This document shows, piece after piece, positions 54,981 to 64,000 of a stretch of 64,000 nucleotides of DNA; position 1 is the first letter of the stretch; every line of letters starts with the position of its first letter. The stretch comes from Micrococcaceae bacterium Sec5.7 (lineage in GTDB: Bacteria; Actinomycetota; Actinomycetes; Actinomycetales; Micrococcaceae): NCBI GenBank assembly GCA_039636785.1, contig CP144169.1:930001-994000 (forward strand). The letters run 5' to 3'. The translations under genes were made by a program, and so were the position numbers. Under the pieces are notes generated by a model. That model was given only the letters and a program-made list of their open reading frames with translations, searched no databases and was not told where the DNA came from.

Positions 54981-55047
54981 CCGGTTTTTCTGCCCGCGCT
55001 ATCATGCAATAAGAGACGTATTCCCTTTTTCAGCTCGGAGAAACACC

Positions 55048-56643
55048 ATTACAGACACAACGGTTCAGGACGATGTTTACTACGGCGGCCCGGCATCCGA
55101 CGACGGCCGCAGCCATCCGGAAGTAACGTCCCCGGCGGCTGTTGCCCGCCTTAAAAACCGTCCTGACGTTATCCGTCACAGGGGCCGTTATGCGCTGATA
55201 AACCACAACCGGACGCCTTTCCAGGCCATGGTTGAAGACCTGCTGTTCCTGCGGAATGTGCTGGCCGACGCCGGCATCGACTACCTGCTGGTGCGTGGAA
55301 ACAACCACCGGCCGGTCATCGCGCTGGACTGGAAAGACCGCAAGAAGCTGCGGGCAGCGCTCGTGGAAGCCTGCCGCGACGAGCCCGTGTACTCCATGAC
55401 CGTGGACGCGAAGAAGAAATCATCTGTGCTGGTGGCTGACGGCGAACTCTCGCCCAACCGCAAGGCCCGGATCTTCCGTCTGTACCGTCCGCGCGTTGAA
55501 CCGGATGGCGGCTTCGAGTTCGGCTCCTCCGCCGGCGTCCAGCTGGAACTCTGGAGCTTCGAGCACGATCAGCTGCTCCTGCCGATCGAGAACTCGCTGA
55601 CCCGCCGCACCATGCTGACCCACGACGCCGTGCGCGGCACCGTTGAGCGGTACGGGCACACCTGGCCCACCATAGAGAACATGTTCGCGGACCACGCGAG
55701 CGATATCAGCTTTGATATTGATCTGGTGTTCTCCTGGGTGGACGGAAGTTCGCCTGAGTACGTCGCCGCCCGCCGTGCCCGCATGGAAGGCGTTGTGGTG
55801 GGGGAAGGCGATGACCACGAAGCCCGCTTCCGGCAGATCGACGAGCTCAAGTACGCGCTGCGGTCCGTCTACATGTTTGCACCCTGGATCCGCAGGATCT
55901 TCATTGCCACCGACTCCCCCGCCCCGGCCTGGCTCGCGGACCACCCGTCCGTGACCATTGTCCGGAGTGAGGAATTCTTCGCGGATCCGTCAGTGCTGCC
56001 CACGCACAATTCCCAGGCCGTGGAATGCCAGCTCCACAACATCGACGGCCTGTCAGAGCACTTCCTGTACTCCAACGACGACATGTTTTTCGGCCGCCCC
56101 GTTGGCCCGGACCTGTTCTTCACACCGGGCGGGATCACCAAGTTCATCGAAGCCGAGACGCGCATCGGGCTGGGTGACAACGACGCCGAGCGCAGCGGCT
56201 TTGAAAACGCCGCCCGCGTGAACCGCAAACTCCTGTGGACCCGGTTCGGACGCATCACCACCCGTCACCTCGAGCACACAGCGGCGCCGCTGCGGCGAAG
56301 CGTGGTGGCCAGGATGGAGCGCGAGTTCCCGGCCGAATTCAAGAAGACCGCGGCGAGCCGGTTCCGCGCGGCGGACAACATCTCGGTGACCAACTCGTTC
56401 TACCACTACTACGCCCTGCTGACCGGGCGGGCTGTGACGCAGACTGCTGCGAGGGTCCGGTACGTGGACACCACCGCCCGGGCCGGGCTGAACTACCTGC
56501 CCAAGCTGCTTTCCAAGCGGAATATGGACTTCTTCTGCCTCAATGACGGCAGCTTCCCCGAGGTTCCAGCAGAAGAGAGGGCACAACTGGTCACCGAATT
56601 CCTGGAGAAGTACTACCCCATCAAGGCTCCCTGGGAAAAGTAG
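55048..56643 (+). CDS. Stealth-family capsule/glycan phosphotransferase, probable ATT start
   Basis: A 531-residue protein of the Stealth family, which transfers sugar-1-phosphate to glycans (capsular polymers). The conserved regions are CR1 DIDLVFSWVDGSSPEYVAAR, CR2 LKYALRSVYMFAPWIRRIFI with HNIDGLSEHFLYSNDDMFFG, CR3 VTNSFYHYYALLTGRA and a late CR4-type stretch. Only ATG 55228 offers a canonical start, but 60 conserved-looking residues (RLKNRPDVIRHRGRYALINH and others) lie upstream in frame with no ATG, GTG or TTG. ATT at 55048 lies 7 nt after GGAG. Initiation at ATT is therefore likely. Confidence 0.8.
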   Translation: MTDTTVQDDVYYGGPASDDGRSHPEVTSPAAVARLKNRPDVIRHRGRYALINHNRTPFQAMVEDLLFLRNVLADAGIDYLLVRGNNHRPVIALDWKDRKKLRAALVEACRDEPVYSMTVDAKKKSSVLVADGELSPNRKARIFRLYRPRVEPDGGFEFGSSAGVQLELWSFEHDQLLLPIENSLTRRTMLTHDAVRGTVERYGHTWPTIENMFADHASDISFDIDLVFSWVDGSSPEYVAARRARMEGVVVGEGDDHEARFRQIDELKYALRSVYMFAPWIRRIFIATDSPAPAWLADHPSVTIVRSEEFFADPSVLPTHNSQAVECQLHNIDGLSEHFLYSNDDMFFGRPVGPDLFFTPGGITKFIEAETRIGLGDNDAERSGFENAARVNRKLLWTRFGRITTRHLEHTAAPLRRSVVARMEREFPAEFKKTAASRFRAADNISVTNSFYHYYALLTGRAVTQTAARVRYVDTTARAGLNYLPKLLSKRNMDFFCLNDGSFPEVPAEERAQLVTEFLEKYYPIKAPWEK

Positions 56644-56652
56644 GGCACCATC

Positions 56653-56680
56653 CCGGTGGTCGAGCTCGTCGAGACCCAGC
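56653..56680 (+). repeat. REP-like element, copy C, downstream of the Stealth gene
   Basis: CCGGTGGTCGAGCTCGTCGA then GACCCAGC; one base different from copy B and 1.7 kb away. The centre GAGCTC makes it nearly palindromic. It lies 10 nt after the Stealth stop codon and 25 nt from the phosphodiesterase stop. Confidence 0.75.
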
Positions 56681-56704
56681 GATTTCGGCAGGCTCAATCA
56701 CAGG

Positions 56705-57646
56705 TTACTTGCGTGTGAGGATCGGACGGCGGGACGGCGTCTTCGCCACACCCTCGGGTTTCGCCTTCCTAGGGATGCGGATGCCGGCCGCCGCTAGCCG
56801 CCGTTGCGTCTCCGCCGGGCTGACATACTCCCCTACTGTGGGGGTACTGCCGAGCAGCACAACCGAATGCACGATCGTGTGCTCATACACGTGCACCAGG
56901 TTGAACGCCTGCCCGCCGTCGCGGCCGCGCGTTCCGCCGACTGCCACGTTGAGGTCCTGGGTGTAACACGTGGCGGACGCAACGGACACCGGGATGCCGG
57001 CGAAGCTCGCCGTCGTCGAATAATGCAGGTGGCCCGCCAGGATTGTGCGGACGTCCGAGTTGCGCAGCACAGCGGCCAGCGCGGCCTGGCCGCGGAGTTC
57101 CACCAGAACGGCGAGGTCCAGCACGGAGGGGACCGGCGGGTGGTGGAGCGCCAGGATGGTGCCGTCCGGAGCAGGAGTTGCCAGTTCCGCGGACAGCCAT
57201 TCGAGCTGGGCGTCGCTGAGTTCGCCATGATGAAAACCCGGAACCGACGTGTCCATGGTGATGACGCGGAGTCCGTTGATGAAGTAGCTGTGGTCCACGG
57301 GGGAATCGTCGGCGGGCTGGTCCAGCAGGCCGGTGCGGAAGTTGGCCCGGTTGTCGTGGTTGCCCATGGCCCAGATGACCTTGGCTTTGAGAGCCTTGCA
57401 GGCGGGTTCCACAATGGCCCGGAGTTTGGCATAGGCCTCGGGATCGCCCTGGTCTGCCAGATCGCCGGTGAAAATCACGGCTTCCGGGCGGGCGCCGGAG
57501 GCAAGGACCTCTTCGAAAAGCTGGATGAGGCGGGCTTCACTGTCCACTGCGCCATGGAGGGGGTCCGGACCTCCCAACAAGTGGGGGTCGCTCAGGTGGA
57601 GTAAAAAGTGGCGTGGCCGGGGGTGTTCGGCCTCGATGAGCTCCAT
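56705..57646 (-). CDS. cpdA: CpdA-type metallophosphoesterase (cyclic nucleotide phosphodiesterase-like)
   Basis: The 313-residue enzyme has the calcineurin-like motifs [49 protein letters not shown] and [10 protein letters not shown], binding two metals. CpdA hydrolyses 3',5'-cAMP; sequence resembles actinobacterial CpdA-like proteins. Actual substrate is not shown by sequence. The C-terminal 30 residues are basic ([19 protein letters not shown]). It starts ATG 57646. Confidence 0.85.
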   Translation of the reverse strand: MELIEAEHPRPRHFLLHLSDPHLLGGPDPLHGAVDSEARLIQLFEEVLASGARPEAVIFTGDLADQGDPEAYAKLRAIVEPACKALKAKVIWAMGNHDNRANFRTGLLDQPADDSPVDHSYFINGLRVITMDTSVPGFHHGELSDAQLEWLSAELATPAPDGTILALHHPPVPSVLDLAVLVELRGQAALAAVLRNSDVRTILAGHLHYSTTASFAGIPVSVASATCYTQDLNVAVGGTRGRDGGQAFNLVHVYEHTIVHSVVLLGSTPTVGEYVSPAETQRRLAAAGIRIPRKAKPEGVAKTPSRRPILTRK

Positions 57647-57701
57647 TGCTGCCTTCGCGGTTGGTGGGAAGCGGCGCTTCCCTTGTACCTCTCAGTACAC
57701 T

Positions 57702-58007
57702 TCATCCAATCAGACATTTGGCTAACAATGTCTTAACGCTTGCAGGCATGTTGAAAAAGTCGACGACGGCGGCGTCCGGGCTCGGCTCGCGCAGCTGGAG
57801 CTCGTGGCCCCCGGCAGTGAGCCGGTGGCGGATGCTGGCGCCGAGGTTGGTGGAGGAAACAAGCGTGGCTTCACCACCGTTTTCGGCTCCCGCAGCAGAC
57901 CTGAATTTGAGGCGCTCCGGGCGGATGGAGATGGCGTAGTTTTCCCCCGTCACGCCGCGGTCAGCCACAGCGGCCAACACTTCAGTCGCGGCGCAGACCA
58001 TCATCAA
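57702..58007 (-). pseudogene. PotA/UgpC-type ABC ATPase relic (TOBE domain)
   Basis: The minus-strand frame encodes only the C-terminal TOBE part of an ABC ATPase: ENYAISIRPERLKFRSAAGA, NGGEATLVSSTNLGASIRHR, LTAGGHELQLREPSPDAAVV. The Walker motifs and everything before are missing, and the end is frameshifted (DFFNMPASVKTLLAKCLIG). The relic is not functional. Confidence 0.75.
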
Positions 58008-58402
58008 AGTCTTCTCGGACTCGTCGAACCGCCGGCTGGGCGGACTCAGCCACGAAGAAGCGGCGAGGCTTCAGCCGACGTCAGCAACGGGGCCAGCGCC
58101 CGGGCTGGCCAGGACGGATGGTTCAATCATCGCGCCGTTGGCGGACGAAGCCCGGCTGAGCGCCGCCGCGGATCTCGACGCGGCCGGACGTGCCCTGTCC
58201 GGCTCCCCGCAGGGCATGGCGTATTCGCGGCCACGGCATCGCGAATCTGCACGTGGCCGCGTGGCTGCGGAATCTCGAAGTGAGCGGCATGAGTTCATTG
58301 CCAGGGACCTCGCCGGACACGGCGTAACGACGGTGGAAACAATACTGGTGGGCAGTGCCGGCAAACGCCCGGGCAGTCTGGGGCGGCAGCCCGCCGCTAC
58401 TG
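58008..58402. other. Decayed DNA between the ABC relic and glutathione peroxidase
   Basis: No intact gene. The plus strand holds protein-like pieces (TDGSIIAPLADEARLSAAAD, RGHGIANLHVAAWLRNLEV) in two frames, suggesting debris of an enzyme, but I cannot name the family. Confidence 0.35.
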
Positions 58403-58888
58403 TCAGCCGAGCGCCTTCTCGATGGCGTCAATAACCTCAGCCGAGTCAGGCTCAACAGTGGGAGCAAAGCGCGCCACGACTTCGCCGTCGCGGTTTACCA
58501 GGAACTTCTCAAAGTTCCATTTCACCAGGCCCGGAAGCACACTGATCTTGAATTTGGTGAGTTCGGCGTAGAGCGGGTGCAGGTCCTTGCCGCGGACGTT
58601 GGCCTTGACGGTCAGCGGGAATGTCACGCCGAAGTTGCGCTCGCAGAACTCCGCGATCTCGTCGTCGCTGCCCGGTTCCTGACCTGCGAACTGGTTGCAG
58701 GGCACGCCCAGGACCTCGAGGCCCTTGTCCTGGAATTTTTCGTACAGTGCTTCCAGTCCGCCGTACTGGGATGTGAAGCCACACCGCGACGCCACATTGA
58801 CCACCAGCACCACATTGCCTTTGAAACGGCCGAAGTCAGTTTCGGTGCCGTCGTTGAGTGTGAGCGGGATGGAGTACAGGGAAGTCAC
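58403..58888 (-). CDS. Glutathione peroxidase family protein
   Basis: A 161-residue thiol peroxidase. The catalytic triad region is NVASRCGFTSQYGGLEALYE (Cys, not selenocysteine), LGVPCNQFAGQEPGSDDEIA (Gln, second Cys) and VKWNFEKFLVN (Trp, Asn). It reduces peroxides with thioredoxin or mycothiol in actinobacteria. The start is GTG 58888 with GAGGAAA 8 nt upstream; the ATG at 58915 lacks a ribosome site. Confidence 0.88.
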   Translation of the reverse strand: MTSLYSIPLTLNDGTETDFGRFKGNVVLVVNVASRCGFTSQYGGLEALYEKFQDKGLEVLGVPCNQFAGQEPGSDDEIAEFCERNFGVTFPLTVKANVRGKDLHPLYAELTKFKISVLPGLVKWNFEKFLVNRDGEVVARFAPTVEPDSAEVIDAIEKALG

Positions 58889-59014
58889 AGGGCTTTTCCT
58901 CGCTAAGTTGGTCATGTTTCCAACAGCCAAGACTACCGGCGCATTCCTGTTGGCTGCTGCCGGTGCGCGAACCCATGCCCGGCAGCGCCGTGGGTGCGGT
59001 GTTGTGACCCTCTG

Positions 59015-60322
<1,308 letters not shown>

Positions 60323-60403
60323 ACAATTCTCCTGAACGTGACCCGCCAGAAGCCAATCTCTACCGGCGTCTTCCAATGTGACCACAATACGAATGGTGAG
60401 GGA

Positions 60404-60422
60404 ACCCCCTAAAACGGGGGGT
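60404..60422 (-). terminator. Short G-C stem-loop after the MarR gene
   Basis: ACCCCC (60404-60409) pairs with GGGGGT (60417-60422) around a TAAAAC loop; it lies 16 nt past the MarR stop codon. The stem is too short to be sure, and there is no long T-run. Confidence 0.3.
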
Positions 60423-60437
60423 CCGCTTCGTCTTCCG

Positions 60438-60815
60438 TCAGGCCAGGTTCTCTTTCAGCAGCTCACGGTGTGCCACCGCGGCGTTCGCATGGAGGGTACG
60501 GCCGGCATCGGTCAGTTCCAGGAACAGCGAGCGGCGGTCGTCCTCGCAGGAATGCCTGCTGATCAGACCGGCCTTCTGCAGCCGGTCCACCACCTTGGAC
60601 ATGGCGCTCTGGGTCATGGGCGTACGTTCGCCGAGCTGCTTCATGCGGCAGGCCGATTCGGTGCTGTCCGCCACGAGGTCCAGGATCTCGAATTCGTTAA
60701 GGCCGATACTGAATCTTGCTTCAAGCTCGCGGTCGATTGCACCGGCGGTCCGGAAGTAGGCGCTCTGGATGCTGCGCCATTCCTCAACGAGTTGCCGGTC
60801 CTGGGGTGTTGCCAT
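60438..60815 (-). CDS. MarR-family transcriptional regulator
   Basis: The 125-residue regulator has a winged helix with [20 protein letters not shown] as recognition region and [20 protein letters not shown] as wing. MarR proteins repress divergent efflux pumps and release on binding phenolic or aromatic ligands. It is divergent from the MFS gene, whose upstream region holds the palindrome TGTCATTGAATGACA. Confidence 0.86.
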   Translation of the reverse strand: MATPQDRQLVEEWRSIQSAYFRTAGAIDRELEARFSIGLNEFEILDLVADSTESACRMKQLGERTPMTQSAMSKVVDRLQKAGLISRHSCEDDRRSLFLELTDAGRTLHANAAVAHRELLKENLA

Positions 60816-60864
60816 GCAGAGATTCTAGTTCATGACGAAAATAAAATCCACGTCATAATATTCC

Positions 60865-60891
60865 TTGTCATTGAATGACATGTCATATACA
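60865..60891 (+). promoter_or_regulatory. MarR operator and promoter of the MFS gene
   Basis: TGTCATTGAATGACA (60866-60880) is a palindrome with one central base. TTGTCA (60865-60870) and TATACA (60886-60891) could be -35 and -10, with a slightly short 15-nt spacer. The expected start is about 60898-60901, so the ATG at 60901 would be leaderless; no ribosome site is visible. Confidence 0.5.
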
Positions 60892-60900
60892 TTGATCGCT

Positions 60901-62409
60901 ATGACCTCACTTTCCACCCTTAGAAGATCAGCCGGGGAACGTCACACCCCCGTCCGCTGGACCCGCGCACAGTGGATGCTGCTCCTGGTTCTGTGCACCG
61001 TGCTTGCCCTCGACGGCCTGGACGTCTCGATGGTGGGCGTGGCTTTGCCCTCCATCGGCCGCGAACTCAATCTGGGAACCGATTCGCTGCAATGGATCGT
61101 CTCCGGGTATGTGCTCGGCTACGGAAGTCTCCTCCTCCTTGGCGGGCGGATGGCGGACCTGTTGGGCCGCCGTCGTATATTCCTCATCGCCCTCAGCGTC
61201 TTCGCTGCAGCCTCGCTGCTGGGCGGACTGGTGGACAACCCCACCCTCCTCATCGCAACCCGCTTCGTCAAGGGACTGGCCGCGGCATTCACGGCACCCA
61301 CCGGGTTCTCCATCATCACCACCAACTTCGCGGAGGGTCGCGAACGCAACCGTGCGCTTTCCATATTCACCACCTTTGGCGCCAGCGGATTCTCCCTGGG
61401 CCTGGTGGTGGGCGGGCTGATGACCACCATGAGCTGGCGGTGGACGTTCCTGGTTTCGGTGCCGATCGCCGTCGCCGTTGTATTTCTTGCCCGGAAGTTC
61501 ATTCCGAAGGACAACCCGGCAGACCAGCAGCAGGACAGCGGGCACGATGTCTGGGGCGCCGTAACCTTGGCGCTCGGCATGCTGGGCCTGGTTTACACGC
61601 TGGTTTCGGCACCGGAGAAGGGCTGGGGATCTGTGGCAACTATCGCCGGGTTCGTGGTTTCCGTGGCCGTGCTGGCGGCGTTTGCAGTGATCGAAAACCG
61701 TGTGAAGCATCCGTTGATCCGCTTCAGTATTTTGAAGGAAGGCTGGGTGGCGCGGGCCAACCTGAGCGCCGTGGGCCTGTTCGGTTCATACCTGAGCTTC
61801 CAGTTCATCGTCACCCTGTTCCTGCAGACGGTGCTCGGCTGGAGTCCGCTCAACATGGCACTGGCCCTGTTGCCGGCAGGACTGCTGGTGGCGTCGAGCG
61901 CGCCGTTCGCTGACCGGCTCATTGAGAAATTTGGTGCCACCCGGCTGATCCTGACCGGGCTGGGGTCGCTCGCTCTCGGCTATGTGTTGTTCCTGCGGGT
62001 GGGGACTACTCCCAACTATGCGCTGGACATCCTGCCTTCCGTGGTGCTGCTGGGCATCGGCTTCGCGCTAGCCTTCCCGTCCATCAATGTCCAGGCCACT
62101 GCCGGCATCAGAAATTCAGAGCAGGGCCTGGCAGCCGGTCTCATCCAGACAAGTACCCAGGTGGGAGCCGCGTTGGTTCTGGCGGTCACCACCGCCCTGG
62201 TCAGCGGTAGCGGCAACGCGTCCGACGGCGGTGCTTCCGCCGCCGGTTCCGGCCCGTCTGGTTCCGGTGCCATGTCGGCCGTTGACGCGGCTGCCATGCT
62301 GGCGCAGTACCGCCCCGGCCTGATCCTGAGCGCGGCGGTGGCGATTGCGGCCCTGCTGGTCGCGGCGGCGCCGTCCCGCCGCCGGAAGGCCGTTCTCCCG
62401 GCTGACTGA
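60901..62409 (+). CDS. MFS drug/H+ transporter, DHA2 (EmrB/QacA-like) family
   Basis: A 502-residue transporter with about 14 segments. DHA2 motifs are LDVSMVGVALPSIGRELNLG (TM1, with LDxxIVNVALP-like core), GYVLGYGSLLLLGGRMADLL, GRRRIFLIAL (motif A-type) and FSLGLVVGGLMTTMSWRWTF (motif C). Members export drugs, dyes and antibiotics. The start is ATG 60901; the longer frame to 60865 overlaps the operator. It is controlled by the divergent MarR protein. Confidence 0.88.
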   Translation: MTSLSTLRRSAGERHTPVRWTRAQWMLLLVLCTVLALDGLDVSMVGVALPSIGRELNLGTDSLQWIVSGYVLGYGSLLLLGGRMADLLGRRRIFLIALSVFAAASLLGGLVDNPTLLIATRFVKGLAAAFTAPTGFSIITTNFAEGRERNRALSIFTTFGASGFSLGLVVGGLMTTMSWRWTFLVSVPIAVAVVFLARKFIPKDNPADQQQDSGHDVWGAVTLALGMLGLVYTLVSAPEKGWGSVATIAGFVVSVAVLAAFAVIENRVKHPLIRFSILKEGWVARANLSAVGLFGSYLSFQFIVTLFLQTVLGWSPLNMALALLPAGLLVASSAPFADRLIEKFGATRLILTGLGSLALGYVLFLRVGTTPNYALDILPSVVLLGIGFALAFPSINVQATAGIRNSEQGLAAGLIQTSTQVGAALVLAVTTALVSGSGNASDGGASAAGSGPSGSGAMSAVDAAAMLAQYRPGLILSAAVAIAALLVAAAPSRRRKAVLPAD

Positions 62410-62418
62410 CCGCCCGAA

Positions 62419-62468
62419 ATCGCGTGCGGCCCGTATCGCGACGTCACGATGCGGGCTGCACCCGCGAT
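62419..62468. repeat. Imperfect inverted repeat between the MFS and DUF2236 genes
   Basis: ATCGCGTGCGGCCCGTATCG (62419-62438) and CGATGCGGGCTGCACCCGCG (from 62447) pair except for two mismatches and a 2-nt bulge. It lies 9 nt past the MFS stop codon and may act as a terminator or a REP-like unit. Confidence 0.5.
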
Positions 62469-62524
62469 CTCGCCGGGTGACACGATGGCTGCACCCGTCC
62501 GCCACCGGTGCGCAACAATGGAAC

Positions 62525-63436
62525 ATGCGCAATTTCCTGAGGGAATGGCAGGCCGAACTCAAGCGGGCATTTACCGGGCACCCGGAATCTGCCCCGGATT
62601 GGGTGCTGCGGCTCGCGGAGGGTGACGACGCCGGCTACCACCTGCCCGGCTCGGCCGTCTGGGCTGTTCACGGCGCAATGCCAACCATCGTTGGCGGCAT
62701 CCGGGCACTGCTTATGCAGGCCCTGCATCCGGGCGTACTGGCAGGCGTTTACGATCACTCGAACTTCCGTGAGGACTCTCTCGGCAGACTCGCTCGAACT
62801 ATCCGCTGGATCTTCACCGTCTCCTACGGCTCCACAACTGCGGCGCGCGAGGCCTCCAACGGGGTGCTGCGCCTGCATGAATCCGTCCGCGGCGGCTACG
62901 TGGACGGCCACGGCGTCCCGCGCAGCTACTACGCCAACGATCCCGAGCTCCTCCGCTGGGTACACATCGCCTTTACCGATGCCTTCCTCTCCGCCCACAA
63001 GATCTGGGGACGCAGCATTCCCGGCGGCCCGGACGCCTATGTCCGCGAATGGGCACAGGCCGGCCAGCTTATGGGCGTGGCTGCTCCCCCGCTCAGCGAG
63101 GCTGAGATGCGTCAACAGCTGGATAAGTGGTATGACGACGGCGACCTCCGCTCCGACGGCAAGGTGGCCGAGACCGTGGCCTTCATCCGCAACCCGCCAC
63201 TACACCCGGCGCTCCGGCCCGGCTACCGGATCCTCTTCGCGGCGGCGGTGACCAGCCTGGAACCGAAGTACCGCGAGATGCTCGGACTCCGGACGGCGCG
63301 GCTAGGTCCCATACCCCTGCCGGTGAGACTGGCAACAAGGGTGACTCTGGGCGTCGTGCATCTTGCACTGGGGAAAGTTGGTCCCAGCGAGCAAGCCGCC
63401 CGGCAGCGGATCCGCCGGCTCGGTCTCGCGGCGTAG
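62525..63436 (+). CDS. DUF2236/MpaB-type oxygenase-domain protein
   Basis: The 303-residue protein reads VWAVHGAMPTIVGGIRALLM, QALHPGVLAGVYDHSNFRED and RTIRWIFTVSYGSTTAAREA. DUF2236 (latex-clearing-like/MpaB) proteins contain a helical fold that binds haem or other cofactors; some oxidise rubber or terpenoids. Here the family is recognised by the HPGVxAGVxxHSxFxxDPxGR-like string. The start is ATG 62525; the open frame to 62345 is an overlap with the MFS gene. Confidence 0.8.
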   Translation: MRNFLREWQAELKRAFTGHPESAPDWVLRLAEGDDAGYHLPGSAVWAVHGAMPTIVGGIRALLMQALHPGVLAGVYDHSNFREDSLGRLARTIRWIFTVSYGSTTAAREASNGVLRLHESVRGGYVDGHGVPRSYYANDPELLRWVHIAFTDAFLSAHKIWGRSIPGGPDAYVREWAQAGQLMGVAAPPLSEAEMRQQLDKWYDDGDLRSDGKVAETVAFIRNPPLHPALRPGYRILFAAAVTSLEPKYREMLGLRTARLGPIPLPVRLATRVTLGVVHLALGKVGPSEQAARQRIRRLGLAA

Positions 63437-63499
63437 CTCGCGCAGTAGCTCGCGGCGGGTTCAACACCCCCGGACGCAAAAGGGCCCCGAACGCAGAAA

Positions 63500-63523
63500 G
63501 GCCCCAGTCCAAGGACCGGGGCC
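63500..63523 (-). terminator. Stem-loop terminator of the tRNA-Ser gene
   Basis: On the minus strand GGCCCCGGTCC pairs with GGACTGGGGCC (one mismatch) around TT, followed by TTTCTG. It lies just after the tRNA and fits a factor-independent terminator. Confidence 0.6.
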
Positions 63524-63528
63524 AAGCG

Positions 63529-63613
63529 CGGAGAATGGGGGATTTGAACCCCCGAGGGCGTTAACCCAACACGCGTTCCAGGCGTGCGCCATAGGCCGCT
63601 AGGCGAATTCTCC
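63529..63613 (-). tRNA. tRNA-Ser (anticodon GGA)
   Basis: The acceptor GGAGAAT pairs with ATTCTCC, with discriminator G at 63529. The D-arm GCCTAGCGGC, the anticodon stem CACGC-CTGGAAC-GCGTG with anticodon GGA, the long variable arm and the T-arm GGGGGTTCAAATCCCCC are all intact. The 3' CCA is not encoded. The long variable arm marks class II, fitting Ser. It reads UCC/UCU codons. Confidence 0.93.
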
Positions 63614-63933
63614 AGTTGCTTCTGAATCAAAAGCAGATACTAGAATACCTGAACTTTTCGGCATCACCCAATTGAGCGGATCGGCCGGGAATCGCTCGGA
63701 TCAGGGCCGCCGACTGTCGGGTTCACTGCTTAACGTCAAAATGGACGCCCCCAATGCGCCCATTCCTCCGGTAACACCGTTGAGCTGCCGGGTCCGGCCC
63801 TCCCACCCAGGCCCTGCGGCTCACAATCTTGAGATTGCCCCATTCGGTGTACATACCTATAGTCCGCCCTGATGAGCCGATAAGCAATGAAAAGTGTCAG
63901 CGCTTACACTCAGGTTGCTGGCAGTATTGCTGC
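63614..63933. other. Intergenic region upstream of the Nif3-like gene
   Basis: No gene is seen here. A plus-strand short frame (63672-63872) has no recognisable product. The only feature is the palindrome at 63895-63908. Confidence 0.5.
63895..63908. promoter_or_regulatory. LacI/CcpA-like operator palindrome
   Basis: TGTCAGCGCTTACA matches the cre-type consensus TGWNANCGNTNWCA at every position. It lies 26 nt upstream of the Nif3-like start, in an AGTGT...ACACT palindrome (63893-63910). A LacI-family protein is the likely binder, but none is intact nearby. Confidence 0.45.
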
Positions 63934-64000
63934 ATGACCCGGTTGCATGCCCTGGTGGCTTACGTTCCCGCTTCCCATGCCGACGCCGTTCTGGCAGCAA
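63934..64000 (+). CDS. YqfO/Nif3-like protein, 5' end only
   Basis: Only 22 residues are visible: MTRLHALVAYVPASHADAVL. The string VAYVPASHADAV resembles the YVPxSHAxxV start of YqfO-type dinuclear-metal/Nif3 domain proteins. The rest is off the window, so this is tentative. The start is ATG 63934. Confidence 0.45.
   Translation, partial: MTRLHALVAYVPASHADAVLAA

Overview
The window looks like a chromosomal segment of a high-GC actinobacterium of the Micrococcaceae, most likely Arthrobacter or Pseudarthrobacter. This rests on GC-rich coding, frequent GTG starts, an IdeR/DtxR-type iron box, a RamB-type regulator divergent from aceA and aceB, an actinobacterial LytR_C protein, and many glycan and sugar-uptake genes. 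No rRNA, CRISPR array, prophage or intact insertion sequence was seen. One tRNA gene, tRNA-Ser(GGA), is present. Genus assignment is inference.

Layout. 1-7.4 kb: the 5' part of ppc (truncated by the window edge), an ArsR-SRPBCC fusion, a secreted endonuclease I, a DUF1684 protein behind a G-quadruplex motif, an acyl-CoA dehydrogenase/SDR pair and a GH76 protein. 7.4-11.3 kb: an iron-box-controlled ABC iron importer (binding protein, fused permease, ATPase). 11.3-12.9 kb: a decayed island containing CusA/CzcA efflux-pump debris. 13-24.7 kb: a glycogen-debranching-like protein, a GT4 glycosyltransferase, an unusual YdeI-PAP2 fusion, a small RHH protein coupled to a VOC protein, a NUDIX-like protein, two poorly known proteins, then tgt, an AbiEi/DUF559 gene flanked by repeated palindromic units, and a queuosine-precursor transporter. 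24.8-31.6 kb: a TetR regulator with two operator-like palindromes, a TIGR01777-type epimerase, an MHS-family transporter, a pyridoxal/HMP kinase, an HTH plus nucleotidyltransferase pair resembling a toxin-antitoxin module, and a lipoprotein serpin. 31.8-38 kb: the glyoxylate shunt (ramB-like, aceA, aceB) with very long perfect palindromes after each ace gene, then a CynX-type transporter.

38-47.4 kb is the most coherent accessory system. A ROK repressor gene is divergent from a seven-gene operon: two TIM-barrel sugar isomerase/epimerases, two Gfo/Idh/MocA oxidoreductases and a complete sugar ABC importer (binding lipoprotein plus two permeases, with no ATPase in the cluster). A promoter overlaps an inverted repeat upstream, a 15-bp stem-loop separates the binding-protein and permease genes, and a wrecked LacI-type regulator follows. 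It looks like an oxidative sugar or polyol degradation pathway of unknown substrate.

47.4-64 kb: a GNAT, a LapA-domain protein, a membrane-anchored hypothetical protein, a Tat-type multicopper oxidase, a FrnE-like DsbA protein, a TetR regulator, a LytR_C protein with its conserved 100-residue partner, a HAD phosphatase, a Stealth-family glycan phosphotransferase that apparently starts at ATT and lies between two copies of a REP-like repeat, a CpdA-type phosphodiesterase, an ABC-ATPase relic, a glutathione peroxidase, an M23 peptidase with a long Thr-Pro tail, a MarR/MFS efflux pair, a DUF2236 protein, tRNA-Ser, and the start of a Nif3/YqfO-like gene.

All functions are read from sequence motifs by eye. 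No database search was run.
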